Positions 44,005 to 56,949 of a stretch of 64,000 bases of DNA are shown in pieces (within the stretch, counting starts at the first letter, position 1; every line of letters starts with the position of its first letter). A program made the translations under genes and the position numbers. The stretch lies in contig NC_072457.1 in the NCBI RefSeq assembly GCF_027596085.1, positions 28,870,787 through 28,934,786 on the forward strand. The letters are read 5' to 3'. Source of the DNA: Anoplopoma fimbria (taxonomy: Eukaryota > Chordata > Actinopteri > Perciformes > Anoplopomatidae). The notes below the pieces were generated by a model. The model searched no databases and had not been told where the DNA came from. It saw only the letters and a list, made by a program, of their open reading frames with translations.

Positions 44005-47000
44005 AAGGTTTCTTCATGTAGGATATTTATTTTTTCATTCTGGAAAATTTTGACTTGCACTGGCAGACTTTATTGCCTTTATAAGGATTGTTCTCTGCCA
44101 TTGGAAGAGTCACATAAAGCCTGTTTTGAATGGTTAATGATGGGCATTATCTCTTTTGAAAATGACTAAGGGATGTTTAATGAAGTCTGGACTATTTTTT
44201 TTAAGTATAAAGCATTGTTTAGTTATTTTATGGTATTTGCGACCTGTTCTTTATTGATTTACAATGTGTTATTCCCATCTTTTGATCATTAACTTGAATG
44301 ACAAAAAGAATATGTATTCTTTTTTTCCACCTTTTCAAATGGATAAATTGCCATTCACTTCCTCTTGTTTTCTGAGGAAGCCATTAATCATCCATTACGC
44401 ATATGAGAGGTCAAAGGTCAGGTCTCATTAACTGTAAAGACACAGAATTACAATATTCATTCAATTAACATAGACACAATTGATTTCCAATATAATCTTA
44501 ATATAGGTTTCTTGATGGATAATATGTTTTATTGACTGCAAATTGTCTCTATAAGTGTGTGTTTGTATGGACTTTAGGTGGTAAGATATTGATCAGCAGG
44601 TGCTGGTGCTGATCCTGAGGGCAACAAATAGTTAGATAGAATGGACTGCAGAGGAAGACTGAAAGACAAGAAATCAACAGGGTCCTTACTCATAAACCGC
44701 TGGCTCTTCTAGTTTGTGATGACATCCCTATTGCTTTATTGCATAGAATGAACCTTTGAAAAATGGCAATGAACATTCATCAGCTAAAGAGACAAAGGTT
44801 GAAATAAAAGAAACAGAAAAAGATTGGAAGAAGAGGAAATGGCAGTTCTAATAACCATGATGAATTGCTGTTTTGCTACCGTGGATGGAGTCATTACATT
44901 TGCAGGAAACAAGCAGTTACAATATATCCCTCATTCAGGAATGAAAGTGAAGATGTGAGGAGAGAAATATGTAAATAGGCATGAAAACATAAGTCTGAAA
45001 TAGGTGTCAGTGAGAAGAATATTTATTTTTTTCCATTTAGTGGCATGTAGGAGACATCTGCACTAAGGGAACACAATGCTTTCATTTTTGCTCTAGTGTC
45101 ACACTCGTACAGCCATAGTGCACTTCGGTTTAGCTCAAATGCCCCACTGCTGTGACCTCGGGGCAAAAATGAAGCATGATGCCCCTTTTTCCCTTCCTAT
45201 TCTTGCCCTTGAGAGTCTGTGCACGCCCCTGCTTCTGTTATCTTGACATGTTTGCACAGACCCTCCATTTCCTGCCATCCCGCACATAAAATGTACCCCC
45301 CCCCCCCCCCCCAGATTTATTTACGACACTAGTCACAAAATCTTCTTCACTATACTTCAACCAGTCCCTCTCTCATCTGCTCTTTAAGGATTACACCAGA
45401 TAATCCTGCAGCTGACGTTGCCTCAAACAACACAATCGTTCCATGAGCCTTGTGCGGCTTTTTAATGGAAATTATTATTTTTTTAAATCCTGCCTCCGCC
45501 AACATGAGTCTGGATTTGCATGGTTTCTAGTACAACGCGGTGTATAATCCTGCAGCGCGAGATGCCTTTGCTGCCCCTAAGCAAAAAGACAAGGGATAAT
45601 GGAATCGTAATGGAATCTGGCTGTTAGTTTGAGCCTGTTAGTCGTCCATCCATCTCATGTCCAGCTCATGCACAAAGGCATCTCACACACGGGAGTAAAC
45701 CTGTGTGACATTACGGCGTGATCACTGTATTGGAAGTAGTCTTTTTAAGCTTTACACACAAAAGATTGCATTTCATCTATGAATTCATGGTGTTAAGACA
45801 GATCACAAATGGAAGTGTAAATCTCCAGGGGAATAAAGATAAGCTACGTGGCTGAATTTGAGATGAGCGCACGTCTTATATATCAGATATATCAGCCAAA
45901 AGGAACATGATATGTCCATTAGTGGATCTGATTCTGTCGCACCGACACCTAGCCAAGGGGCATTCATTCTATCAGGTGCTTCCCCTTTAACATAATGTTT
46001 CATCCATCTGCAGCGGCATGCCCTAAGGTGTATAGCCTGCCAAATTAAATAATTCAATTGAACAGACTATGCAGCAAACACAGGGGAGCAGAGAGAGTGG
46101 AAGTGTTACGGTTTATAGGGAACGGGAAAGTGAAAGTGGTTTTGTAGTGAGGAAAGCCAGATAAAGACACGGAAACAGCATGAACACACTAACGCTGATG
46201 GTGGAAGTGACAGCAATGAACTTCAATTGGGCTTTGAAAGTAAAGGAGGGAAGATAAAGCAAGTATCTTACTGTTGCCTTGCTGCTATTTGTATACATTG
46301 TTTTTAACCTTAGAGGCTTAGAAAGATTTTATCTTTGTCGATGACCGATAACATGTGAGGTGATATTGACAGCAATTTAATCTAGATAAAACAGAGTTAA
46401 TTGTGACCCAGATTAGAAATCCCTTTTCTTCACTATATTCAATTGTGACTACTACTACATATATGCAGGCTGACAAGCTTTATACATCTTTTCAGGTAAA
46501 GTATGGTTTTAAATGTTTTAAAACCAGAGAACAGATTACTTAAAAAAAAAAATCAGAAATGTGACCACAGACCAGACAGCCTCAGACTTCAAATACTGTT
46601 GAATAATGGTTGAGCTGAGACCAAAATAAACATATTTGTTTTTGTTATGTGTAAGAAAATCACGAATAATCAGGGTTACTCTTGTCTTTCTGTTTCTTTT
46701 CTCCGTAGAAGAGACATTTGACAGTCCCTTGCTTTCTTGTTTCTGCTTGTTTTAGTGCAACATTATGGGTTGACACGCTGTAGGCTACAAATACAGGTCC
46801 AGAGAGGACTGTTTCTCTATTGTCACTGGGGAATGACAGTTGCCTTGGTAACAGGCAACAAATCATGCTTGGAAAAAGCATCCAAGGCATCCAAATGCAA
46901 TAAAGAGGACACATATCCAAGTTAATGTATGATCATATTTCAAGTCTAAATGTATTAGAATAGTTATTAAACAATAAATTACACTCATATACCTGTGTCA

Positions 47001-47376
47001 TTGCCTATATTAACAGTATTAATGTATGATTTTTATTCTTTGAAAGATAGCATTAAATATTTCTGCAAAAATTGACAAACGAAAAAAAAAAAAATCAAAT
47101 AAAACCCCCAAATATTCACATATATAATATTTAAAAGTGCTATTATGAACTATTTTACATTAACAATTCAAATAGCTTTTTATATTTAAAAGAGGTTGCT
47201 GGTTGTGATGAACACAAGGAAATTATCATCCTTCAATCTCTAAATAAACTCCAATGTCAGACAAACGAAAAAAAAAAAAATCTACTTGATATCATCTCAT
47301 GAGTGCTCATGTTAACACGCATTAAGATCGTCGTGAGCATTGTGTTTTTCTTGCAGTGAAATCGTGTAAACCGCTT
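44005..47376. other. no gene seen; intergenic with a C17 run and a candidate conserved stretch
   Basis: A run of 17 C lies at 45296-45312. The stretch 45440-45720 is unique and looks conserved (GATTTGCATGG octamer-like, TAATGGAATC repeated). A 23-bp direct repeat lies at 47074-47096 and 47260-47282. No exon recognised. Confidence 0.45.
47074..47282 (+). repeat. 23-bp exact direct repeats 163 bp apart
   Basis: GACAAACG followed by 13 A and TC occurs at 47074-47096 and again at 47260-47282. The DNA between is AT-rich and not otherwise repeated nearby. Confidence 0.8.
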
Positions 47377-47381
47377 ATCGC

Positions 47382-47931
47382 TGTCACAGTCACGCCTGTT
47401 CACTCTTCCTGCACTCTGTCTATTTCTCTCAGCTCACAGCCCAGCCCTCTCTCTCACCACACTCTCCCTCACTCACCTAATCAGCCTCATGCAGTGCACC
47501 TGTCTGCCACACCCACCTCATCAGCACCATCCCTCTCACCTGCTCACTCTGCTGCACCTACACCCTGCAGTATTTAAACCCCAGTCTCACACACACTCAC
47601 TGCCAGATCGTTCTCTGCATTATGCCAGACCTTCCAGCGTTATTCCCTGGACTGATTTCCCGTTGCCGACACCGCTTGTTTGGACTTCTCCGCCTTGCCT
47701 CTGCCCCGGTAACTGACTCAGCCTTCCGTCCCAGACCACAAGATTAGCCTTTGCTCCTTTTGGTTTTTGTCTGCCTGCTCCGCTGACGGATCAGCGCTCT
47801 CTAGAGTGGAATATTCCCCGTGGGTTATCTCCTGCCTGTCTACCTGCTGTTTGTTCCCCTTTAATAAAGCTCCTGAACATTACCCTGTCTCCTGGTCGTA
47901 CTGCACTTGGGTCCACACACCACCCGTTACA
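47382..47931 (+). mobile_element. solo LTR, 550 bp, Gypsy-like, with 5-bp target duplication
   Basis: Starts TGTCACAG and ends CGTTACA (TG...CA rule), and is flanked by ATCGC on both sides (47377-47381 and 47932-47936), the 5-bp duplication expected for LTR retrotransposons. Inside are a TATTTAAA box at 47571 and AATAAA at 47863, spaced as for U3, R and U5. No gag or pol coding lies beside it, so it is a solo LTR left by recombination. Gypsy is a guess from size and ends. Confidence 0.85.
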
Positions 47932-47936
47932 ATCGC

Positions 47937-50900
47937 CTTTACATTTGTGTGACTGGAGGTAAATAGAGGAGTTGTTACGTTATCTGCCATGTATCAACTG
48001 TTAGCGGAAATACTGATTCCATCACTATAAGAATCTGTACAGAATCTGACCTTTCATTTTCTGTCTTTCAGTATCTCTTTCACCATCTCCCCTCTCTATC
48101 TTAGTGACTCACTGGCTGGCTCCCTTTTCTACTTCACCTCTGCAAGGTCAGTTTACCCAATTACTCCCCTTGTTCAGCAGAGGTAAAGTGTCCTCCTCCC
48201 CTCTTCAGCTCTACAAGTGAGGAGATCAATAGCCCTCCTGGGCCAAAGTTAGAATGTCTTTTGGCTTGGTAGCACTGAGCCACCCTCCTGACAGAAAACG
48301 CACTCTTTCAACCTGGGTTTCACTGTCGGAGTGGACAGCATGGGAAGTACCTCAATCCTAAAGGAGTCATTCTCAATTTAAAAAAGAAAATTACACCCAC
48401 TCCTATTATTCACTTCTGACACGAAAGTGAAGCACCTGGTGTTAAATTCCTGGGGAATTTTTGGCTAGATTATTATAGCAAAACTGATGGTATTTTAGAA
48501 TGAAACCCACCATCCTCATTTAGTTTGAATATCATTGTGCTTTATCTATAACATCAGTACAGTACAGGCAAAAAGATGCAGATTTGCATGAGATCATCAT
48601 ACCTGTGTGCATTTGTTTGTGCGAGTACCTCTCGTGGTTACGGTGACTCGCACTTTCTTTAAACGCCTTTTATTACCTGTTCGATACTGCCTGTTGACTC
48701 ATCAATCACTACTCTTCACAGGCCCACGGATGGTAAAGGCCATCTAGCTGAGTCTATCTCTGAACCCCCTGCTCCCTACGCTCCACCAAGAGATACAGCA
48801 AAAAACAGTTTGCTCACTTTTATTCTTTTGGACTACCAGTACACACACTGCTAAATATATCGCTGTCACTCAATCGCAGTGACACAGGCAGACAGCTTGT
48901 TGAGTTTCATTTTGTTTTTTGGCAAGATTATGTGACATGACCTCTATGACGAGTACGATCAAACTGTCTGCATACATCACCGCATATTTTTGTGTTTAAA
49001 TGAAAGGTGTTTTACGACGCCATTGGTGTCTAGACGGGGGTTTGTATTAATTTAATCACACAATACAGCAGTAGTCGTGGAAAACATACCTGGCGGAGAT
49101 TTGAACCCTTCATTTTTTCTTTATTATTATTGCTTTAAACTTCTACTCTGTTTTTACAAATCTTACAATATTTCTGTTAATGTTTCACCATTAAAAAAAA
49201 ACGGTGGTCATTGAATTAACAGCAACAGTAATGTTTCTGCTTGAAGTAACTTGACAAAAACAAAGTCATTAGTTCCATTAGGTCTGTATCACTCTGTTTC
49301 ACATGCTGGTTTGGTTTACACCGAACCCAATTAATCCACAGGCCTGTCATTCAGTTCTGTTTCCTCGCATCTCAACTTGTACCACATGATAAATTAATGA
49401 ATTCGCTGTCATAAAATTACACTCATGAATTCACCACAATGAGGGCATACAAGGACTCAGAGCCATGCCTGGAAGCACTAATGCAAACAGACGCAAACTC
49501 ACATGCACAAAAATGTGTTAATATACAAAACATGTGTGGAGCATATCTATGCATGTTTTATGAATAAGTATGCAACCGACAAAAGGTACACATACATCAT
49601 ATACTGTGTGTGTAAAATGTGGTATGTTTTTGGCAAGGTGGAGCATGTGCATGTGTGTAAATGTTAATGTACAGCAAGAAAGAGATAATTAGAAATCGTT
49701 GATTAAAAAGCTCTGAAGTGAATCCTTGTTATCTTGGCTAATAACAAAATAATTAACCTGCTTTGCATAGAAAGCTCTTAGTGAAGTTGGCACACACACA
49801 CAAAAGCCACATCCATTCACATCGTTTTATACATGCAAATTACCAAAACTGGTTGCCGGGTAAATGAACATGGATCTTTGCATAGCTTACTGTAGGATAT
49901 TTTTTGTTCACCGAAAAACAGCTGTCTGCTGCAGCTGAAAATGAAGGTACTGAGCATCTCTGTGGATTACTCATTATGGGCAATCCTTTTCACATTACAC
50001 TGTCATTTGAACCTTTTTAAATCAAACAATATGGCTTAGTGCAGCTTAAAGGACTAAAATGTCTAGAATTGTCTCTAAATTCTTAAGCGTGTTGAGTCCA
50101 AGTTTCTGCTGCTATGCATACCCAGTCTTGCTCCTGGTAGAGAAACATATCCTCACAAAAGAGGTAACCATTTCTGTCATTAATATGATTGTCATGTCAT
50201 GCTTTTGTGAAACATGCAAAGGGCGGTCCAGCCAGTTAAGGAACAAGTTAGAGAGGGAGGGACGACTGGGGAAGCAAATAATCTTAATGATAATCTTAGA
50301 ATTCATTCATCAGAGGGTGAAATGCTTACAAATCACTTTGGTTGTTCTCTCCCCAGTCTCTTCTACAATGTGACCACAGATATTTTGTAGAAATATACAT
50401 CTTAATCTCTGGTAGCAGCCTCAGTCTGACATAATCCTTCTGTTACCCACATACTATCTGTTTCTTTATATGTTTACGGTATGTCCCTTTAAAACAAACT
50501 GTGAGACTCTATAGTCGCCAGTTATCCTGTGTACATATACTGTATGTAAATGGCTCATTCTGAGGGGATCTCATTTCCACAAAGGATAATGACACTGATG
50601 CATAATGTATGGGCAATTAAGGAAAGCCAAGGAAGCTAAAGAAAACACACTTCAGCATGAAGAATCACGGCGGACACATGCGTATAAGGAAAATAAACTG
50701 AGCCCGACGCTGACCTTCAAAACAGCACAACAGTCACCACCTTGTCAACAGAGTAGGGAGTAAACTACTTTGTGCTGTGGTGTGTATATGCGTGTGTGTG
50801 CAAGGTCGCCCTTTAAGCTCATTGTCATTGAGTTGTCCAGCTTTGTCATTGGTGCCGCAGGGAGGCTGGATACACCACGCGATCAGTCCACATGGCAAGA

Positions 50901-52557
50901 GTCTAAGAGGAAACGCCTAAGAACATACAAGACAACACACACAGATATAATGATCGTCAATGGTACACATGTTGAGGTAAATGTGCTTTTTGTGTATGCT
51001 GACATCCTGTTGATGTGGATGACATCCTGGAGAAGATCACAGCAGGACAGAAACTCACCGACACCACCAAGCATTACATTCACCAGCAGGGAGGGTCACC
51101 TTTTCAAATCAAAGGTCTGCCATGAAACAACACGTAGAGGATGGTACCTGATTTAGACATCGAAGACATCCACAGCTCTCACAAGCTCTCAGTGCAAGAA
51201 CCACTATCAGATGCACCAGCATTGTTTGAGACACAGATAAATGGAAACCTGACTGTGCTTAAGTGGATTATAATGCAAACGTGCAACTACATGGGGAAAA
51301 TTAAAGCAAACCCAGAAAGCAAGGTCTCATACTACATCATAGGCATGGCATTTTGTGCAAGAAGAGGATGATTAATTATAATGCCTTGACATCCCTGAGA
51401 ACAATTTAATGCCTGAAATAATTCAACTAGGAGATTCCATGCTCCCTCTGTTAGGAAACAAAAGACAAGATGATAGCAACGAGACCTAAAAATAAACAAA
51501 AACATGTTTTTTTTGTCATTGCCTTCAACAATCACCCATGTGTGTATTTTTTGATCTGACACCCCTATTGCCTGGATCACACCATTTATCAATGTCTTCC
51601 ATAACCTCTACTCATGACTGTAACAAAAACAATTCATATGGCTGTTTTCTGATCTTTCACTACAATGACAAAGGTTCTGTTAGTTTACTTATTTCCTTTT
51701 TTAAGATCAAATGTAGGTAGAAACTGATACTGTAGCAGCCACAGCTGTTGCCAGAAGGGGTAACCTTCATTTAGCCCTTCGTGTGAGAATTGAAAAGTCA
51801 TACACAAAAGGCTACATGTGCCCATTTCCCTCAAGGGGTCTAACAGGTTACAGCAATTGTGACTGTAGTCTGTGACTGCACTATTGGGATCAAAGCATTC
51901 GTGAAATTGAACCTTGTGTGTAACATGCACTCAGTTCGCTCACTCCCTAAGGTGATATAAGGAAAAGGCAGGTTGACAGAGGTCTGCCAAACCACAAACT
52001 CCTCTTCGCTTCACTTCCTCCCACCCTCTCTCCCTGTCTACTTCTGGTTGGCATTACTTCCTTCCCCCTCCTCCTTTCTTTCCCTCTCTGTCCCTTACTA
52101 ATGTAATCATTCACCATTGACCTCAGGAGACCCAGACATTTATTGGGTTGCAAGAAGTAAATTTGCGCACTCCCACTTACACACACCTAAAGGAAGCAGG
52201 GCAGGCAAGAAGACATGCAATCTCTGCGTGGCCGACACCTGCTGCTGCTGCTGCTGCTGGACGGGAGACTGATTCAATTTCCCCTTGATGAACGTTCAGC
52301 CGACATACTAAACCCCTCCGCTATAAACACAAGGAGGGAAACACTGAGTGATGCCAGTTATGCTTTTTCCTTTCCCTCCTCTTCATCTTGTCCCAATTGT
52401 CTCTGTGTTCCCATGCTGTGTTATTAGAGGCTATTGCATTATAGCCGATTCACTGTTGACCCCCGCCCCCTCCCCTTCTTCAAGGAGGAGTTAACAATGA
52501 TGAAGGTGTCTGCTCTGCTCTTAGCCTCTGATATTCAATTGGCAGGATCCAGGAGGC
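47937..52557. other. no gene seen; intergenic
   Basis: Short ORFs with no domain. The frames near 50.8-51.4 kb have no recognisable protein signature. A (CTG)7-like run lies near 52240-52260. Confidence 0.5.
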
Positions 52558-52661
52558 AATGAAGAGAGGGCTGTTTTTAAATATAGTAAGCCATAACTGA
52601 GACACAGTTCAGTGTATGTCAGTCATGGCTTACTATATTTAAAAACAGCCCTCTCTTCATT
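52558..52661. repeat. perfect inverted repeat, 37-bp arms, 30-bp loop
   Basis: Left arm 52558-52594 and right arm 52625-52661 are exact reverse complements (left arm starts aatgaagagagggctg, right arm ends cagccctctcttcatt). The 30-base loop 52595-52624 can form a small stem of its own (AACTG...CAGTT). On either strand, RNA from here would fold into a long perfect hairpin. No ORF, no terminal motif of a known DNA transposon and no clear target duplication are seen. Confidence 0.97.
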
Positions 52662-52679
52662 TGGTCTCTTCTTGACCAA
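52661..52679. repeat. small inverted repeat beside the long hairpin
   Basis: TTGGTC, a 7-base spacer and GACCAA, starting at the last base of the long hairpin's right arm. It may be chance, but its position next to the other structure is notable. Confidence 0.6.
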
Positions 52680-55600
52680 ACACAGCACATCATTACTAAA
52701 GGATAATGACATGATATTGTTTGTTTTTCTTACACAAACAATTAATGCACTTAATCCATCACTACTACTGAAGATATAAATCTTCGGGTCACATCACCAT
52801 GTTGGAGACTTGTTGGAGATATTTTCGGCCTTGGGTTTGCTGATCTAGTGAGGATTTATGGCAGCAGGACAGTGCATGTGAGATCAACTCTAATTTATTA
52901 CAGTGTATCAAAGGATGTCACCCAGTGTAACAGTGTGCCTTGTTAGTGCACCTGTTAATGGTTTTGGAGCTCTATGGTACATAGGAATGAGATCTATCAG
53001 GCTTTGGCTAAACAAACAACATTTTTCTTTTATCACACAAACCTTCTATTGTATTCTGTATTGGGTGCATCCCAGCACTTTGTCAACAATGTCTCTGTTG
53101 CCCCTATGTTGTGTGTGTGTTCTAATTGTGTTCATGTTGTATTCCATTTATTTTATCTTGACTTGTTGCAAAAATGAATCCCTTGTGTGGGACAATAAAG
53201 ATTAGCATTGAACCTTAAAGTTTAAAATGATTCAATTTACGATTACACGGATTTCTGGGTGTGTGGAGTTATTGAAGGCCCTGAGCCGGGAAACAGATTT
53301 TATTTTTTTTATTTTTACAAATGTCCACATTAAAATTGCTCATTAATGCACCCCAAGTTATTGAGCAATGAAAACCCCAATTCTGCATTTATTACAAATT
53401 TAATGAAATAATCTAAACTTATCATTTCTAGCAGCACAGTGACACTGTGGGGATGGAAGCTAAACTAGAATTTCAGATACGTCAAAACAGCCAACAGAAA
53501 ACGATTATCTCTAGAAGAGCAGCTGCAGACCCGGGCATGCATTCTGCATAGAGCCTTCACACCGGTCTGTGACAGACTACATAGCAGTGGAAGTACTGTG
53601 CTGTTTTAAACACTAGTTAATTACACCCTTTGGAGTAGGTCACACCTGTCTTTTTATATAAAAGGGTCATTCTCCAGCAGAGAACATGAAGTGAATCCTT
53701 CTGTATGTGTGTGCTAATGTGGAGGTGTCCAGTTGGCCACAAGGAAAAGGGAGCATAATGATGAACGCCGTTTTTTTCTTTCTGCCCATTCACAATCACA
53801 TTAATATTTGAAATACTGCCAACATCAGGCTAAACTGCAGGTTCAACCCCAAGATGACAGTGAAGGTCTGAACTGTACTGGGTAGCTGAATTGTCATTTC
53901 TAGAGGAGACTTCTTCATCTTAATTTGATCCCTGAGTTAAAATCCATTGCATGCATTGACAAAAACAAGTTTAATGGGATTTGTAAATAATCTCTTCCCT
54001 GCTGTTGAAAATAGTCCAGAGTAAGCCTACTGTCTTGTCTTGACTCTCCTGGAATCTAGCCTTTAATCAAAAGAAGCAGCTATTATTTATGAGCTTAACA
54101 ATACAATACAAAAAAACGTTAAGGGCAGATACTAGTGAAAGAAACAAGAAACAAAACTATCATAACATCATAACTGAATATATGTAGAAAATGCAATATA
54201 CAAACATAGAACAAAATGTATTGGAGCGGTAAAGAAGTGAGTGAATATAACTCACAGACGATGAAATACATAACCATAAAGTATTTCACTTATCTGTCAT
54301 GTGAGCATATGAGAAAGGGAAAAGAAAATGGCAGTGAGGTTGTGCAACCTCAGATTGATTGTTCCACTGACAAGGTCAGAGTGACGTGGTTGTACATTAA
54401 AGAACACTCACTCAGTTTGTTCTGTAGCATTGCACTGCCGTGACTCTGTAACAGCAACCAGCAGGGCACCTAAGTTATAGCAGCAATGACATCCAGTAAC
54501 AGGCAACTGTAATTTAACAGTGGAGCAAAGCAAAGTGTGATGCTGCAGTCAGTGTATATGATTGTGGCATTCTGGCACCATGCACATATCAAAGACATCA
54601 AATTAACAAACTTTAACATTAAATGGTTATATTGTAGATAGTACCCCAGTGTTATCAGTTTCTGTTTGCAAGGTTGGAGTCTAGTTTGTTTGCTACCCTT
54701 GATATTTATTGAATGGGACCACAATCTTGTGTTCAGGATGCAACTCCGATAAGCATACACGCAGACGGGTACCATTTGATTGAGTGCCATTTTACGCCTG
54801 TAAAACTTGTACTTCTAATTCAATAATATGAGAGAAGTCATCATCTGAAGGAGGACATTTAATTGTTGTTGATTTGTCCTCATTATTCCAGATTGTAAAA
54901 TCATCCCAGACCAAAGTGTTCCCAAAGTTAGACTTAAATTGCACTTGTGGCAGTGCACAAAATGTATTCATATATACCTTCTAAGTTAGGAGTGTGCATA
55001 TATACTTCAATTTTGGGATGGAGTGATCGTAGTATTCTTGAAGGATTTTTTTATAGGCTGATGTTTTCATGAATTTTCAGGACTGGAGAGCTGAACTTAA
55101 GGCACCGATGGTAAGAGCTTATTGTTCTGCTCATAAAGTCATGAATCAAAGCAAAACAAACACATACACATGCATATTTTGAGGCATATAGGGTAATGTG
55201 CCTCATTTGTTTTATAAAATAAATATTCTTTTTGCCTTAACATTACAAACACAACCAAACCATTCTAACTGATTATACATGTTGCTTACTCTGTGACTCA
55301 CTCTGCGACTCACTTTCCCACAGGCAGAACAATGTTGCTTAGAAAATAATGAGCAGCTTGTCTCCCTTAAGATTAGACCTCATTGGTTAGAAACGTTAAA
55401 TGGGTTTAAACTGCAGTGTTTACAACATGTGAGTAAATGTGTGCATTTCTGAAGGCACAATCTGTTCACTGTACACTGTATAGGCTTTAACTGGAATAAG
55501 GATCAGCATGGTTTGCTGTGCTACAAACTTTTGTTCCCAGTGAACACAGCAGTACCTGATGTGAGGAGCCACCAAGCCCACTATCAGCACTATATGTACA

Positions 55601-56949
55601 ATTTTCTATAATCAGACAGAAAATGATAAATGATACTTTGGACCCCAAAATGGTACCCTGAAACTCAACACAGGGGCAAAAATAATACAAATATATGAAA
55701 TGTGATGCTTCTGGTGAACTACCATCTCTACAGACTTGCAATTAGTTTCCATCTGGATAACCACATTCGTCTGAGTCTTTCCCCAGGTCCAACTGTGCAG
55801 CACGAAAAAAGCTGTTCTAAAAAAATACAAGGTCATCACTCAAGCTTGTTTCCATTATTAAAGGTTCCTCTTGTTAGGAGGAAGAATGGCACCAACCTAC
55901 TATGAAGCTGAGACAAGGCAGTGACAGCTTGGACTGTACTCAAAACGTCCAACACACACACACACGCACGCACACGCGCACGCACACGCACACACGCACA
56001 GACTCTGTCACAGCCCATTACCCAGCCTTCCGTACTGTGAGGGGAGGAGATTGACAGGTATTGATCCATGACAGCAAGTCCAGGGAGATATACACAGAGA
56101 GAGGAGATAGCCAAGGGAGAGCAATCACACACCTTATTCTGTCACTTTCTCTGAGCTCTCTGTCCTTTATCTTCTCACGCACACACACACAAATACACAC
56201 ACAAACACACCCACTTTAATAACGAACAATTAATTAAAAGCATTATTACAATACTTTTTAAAATACTAGTTTCTCATTTACCAATGTGGTCTACAGTCAA
56301 GTTCACATTCATATGAGGTCATTGCTTTTGTCATTTGGATGTCTCTATAAGCCCAGTACTTTGTTCAAATGGAGAGGTTAATGTCTTTTTCTGAACTTTT
56401 GAAGCTAGAACCTTGGGCGGTGGTAATGGCGTCCGAACATGTCTTTAGGGAATAGTTGGATATTCTGGGACATTATGGGTCAATCGGAAAGAAGCTGTGT
56501 GGGCCAATTAAATACATATACAAATACTACAAATATAAGCTGGGATAAAAGTGTTATGAGAAAGTACCTTAAAGGCTCATTCCTTCACTTTTCACGTGTA
56601 CAAATGAATGTAGATTGATGACTTCAAGGAGAGATAGAAAAGTTTGTTCCATTATCCTCATTGTTTTTTACGATTCATTGCATTGACAGTGCATACACAT
56701 GCAAAAGACAGAGAGCCCTTGGAGAGAGATCAGGGAGGCAATGATGGCGGCATTTAAAGTGTGGCTATATGGTACAAGTATAAACGCATTCACATTTAGA
56801 CCTGACATTACACAGCCTTAGGGGTTCAAACTTTTGTGAGACCTTCATCTGTGCTCATAATGACTTGAATATGATTTTTATTTTCCTCTTCGTTTTGTCT
56901 TTAAATGTTGGTCTAACGCACTTATTTGCCTTATATACAGCCTTTAATT
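52680..56949. other. no gene seen; intergenic with AC/GC tracts and a retroposon-like tail
   Basis: A stretch ending near 53215 (GTGTGGGACAATAAAGATTAGC) resembles the 3' tail of a fish LINE or SINE but has no recognisable body. (AC)n/(GC)n tracts lie at about 55951-55999 and 56177-56210. No exon recognised. Confidence 0.45.

Noticed and set aside
47356..47952. Serine/proline-rich frames around 47.4-47.9 kb as proteins
   Set aside because: They lie inside the solo LTR, and the same pattern appears in its minus-strand copy at 7.5-7.9 kb.
50770..51371. 128- and 76-codon frames as a possible gene or processed pseudogene
   Set aside because: No recognisable domain, no splice context and no poly(A) tail; length is within chance for this window.
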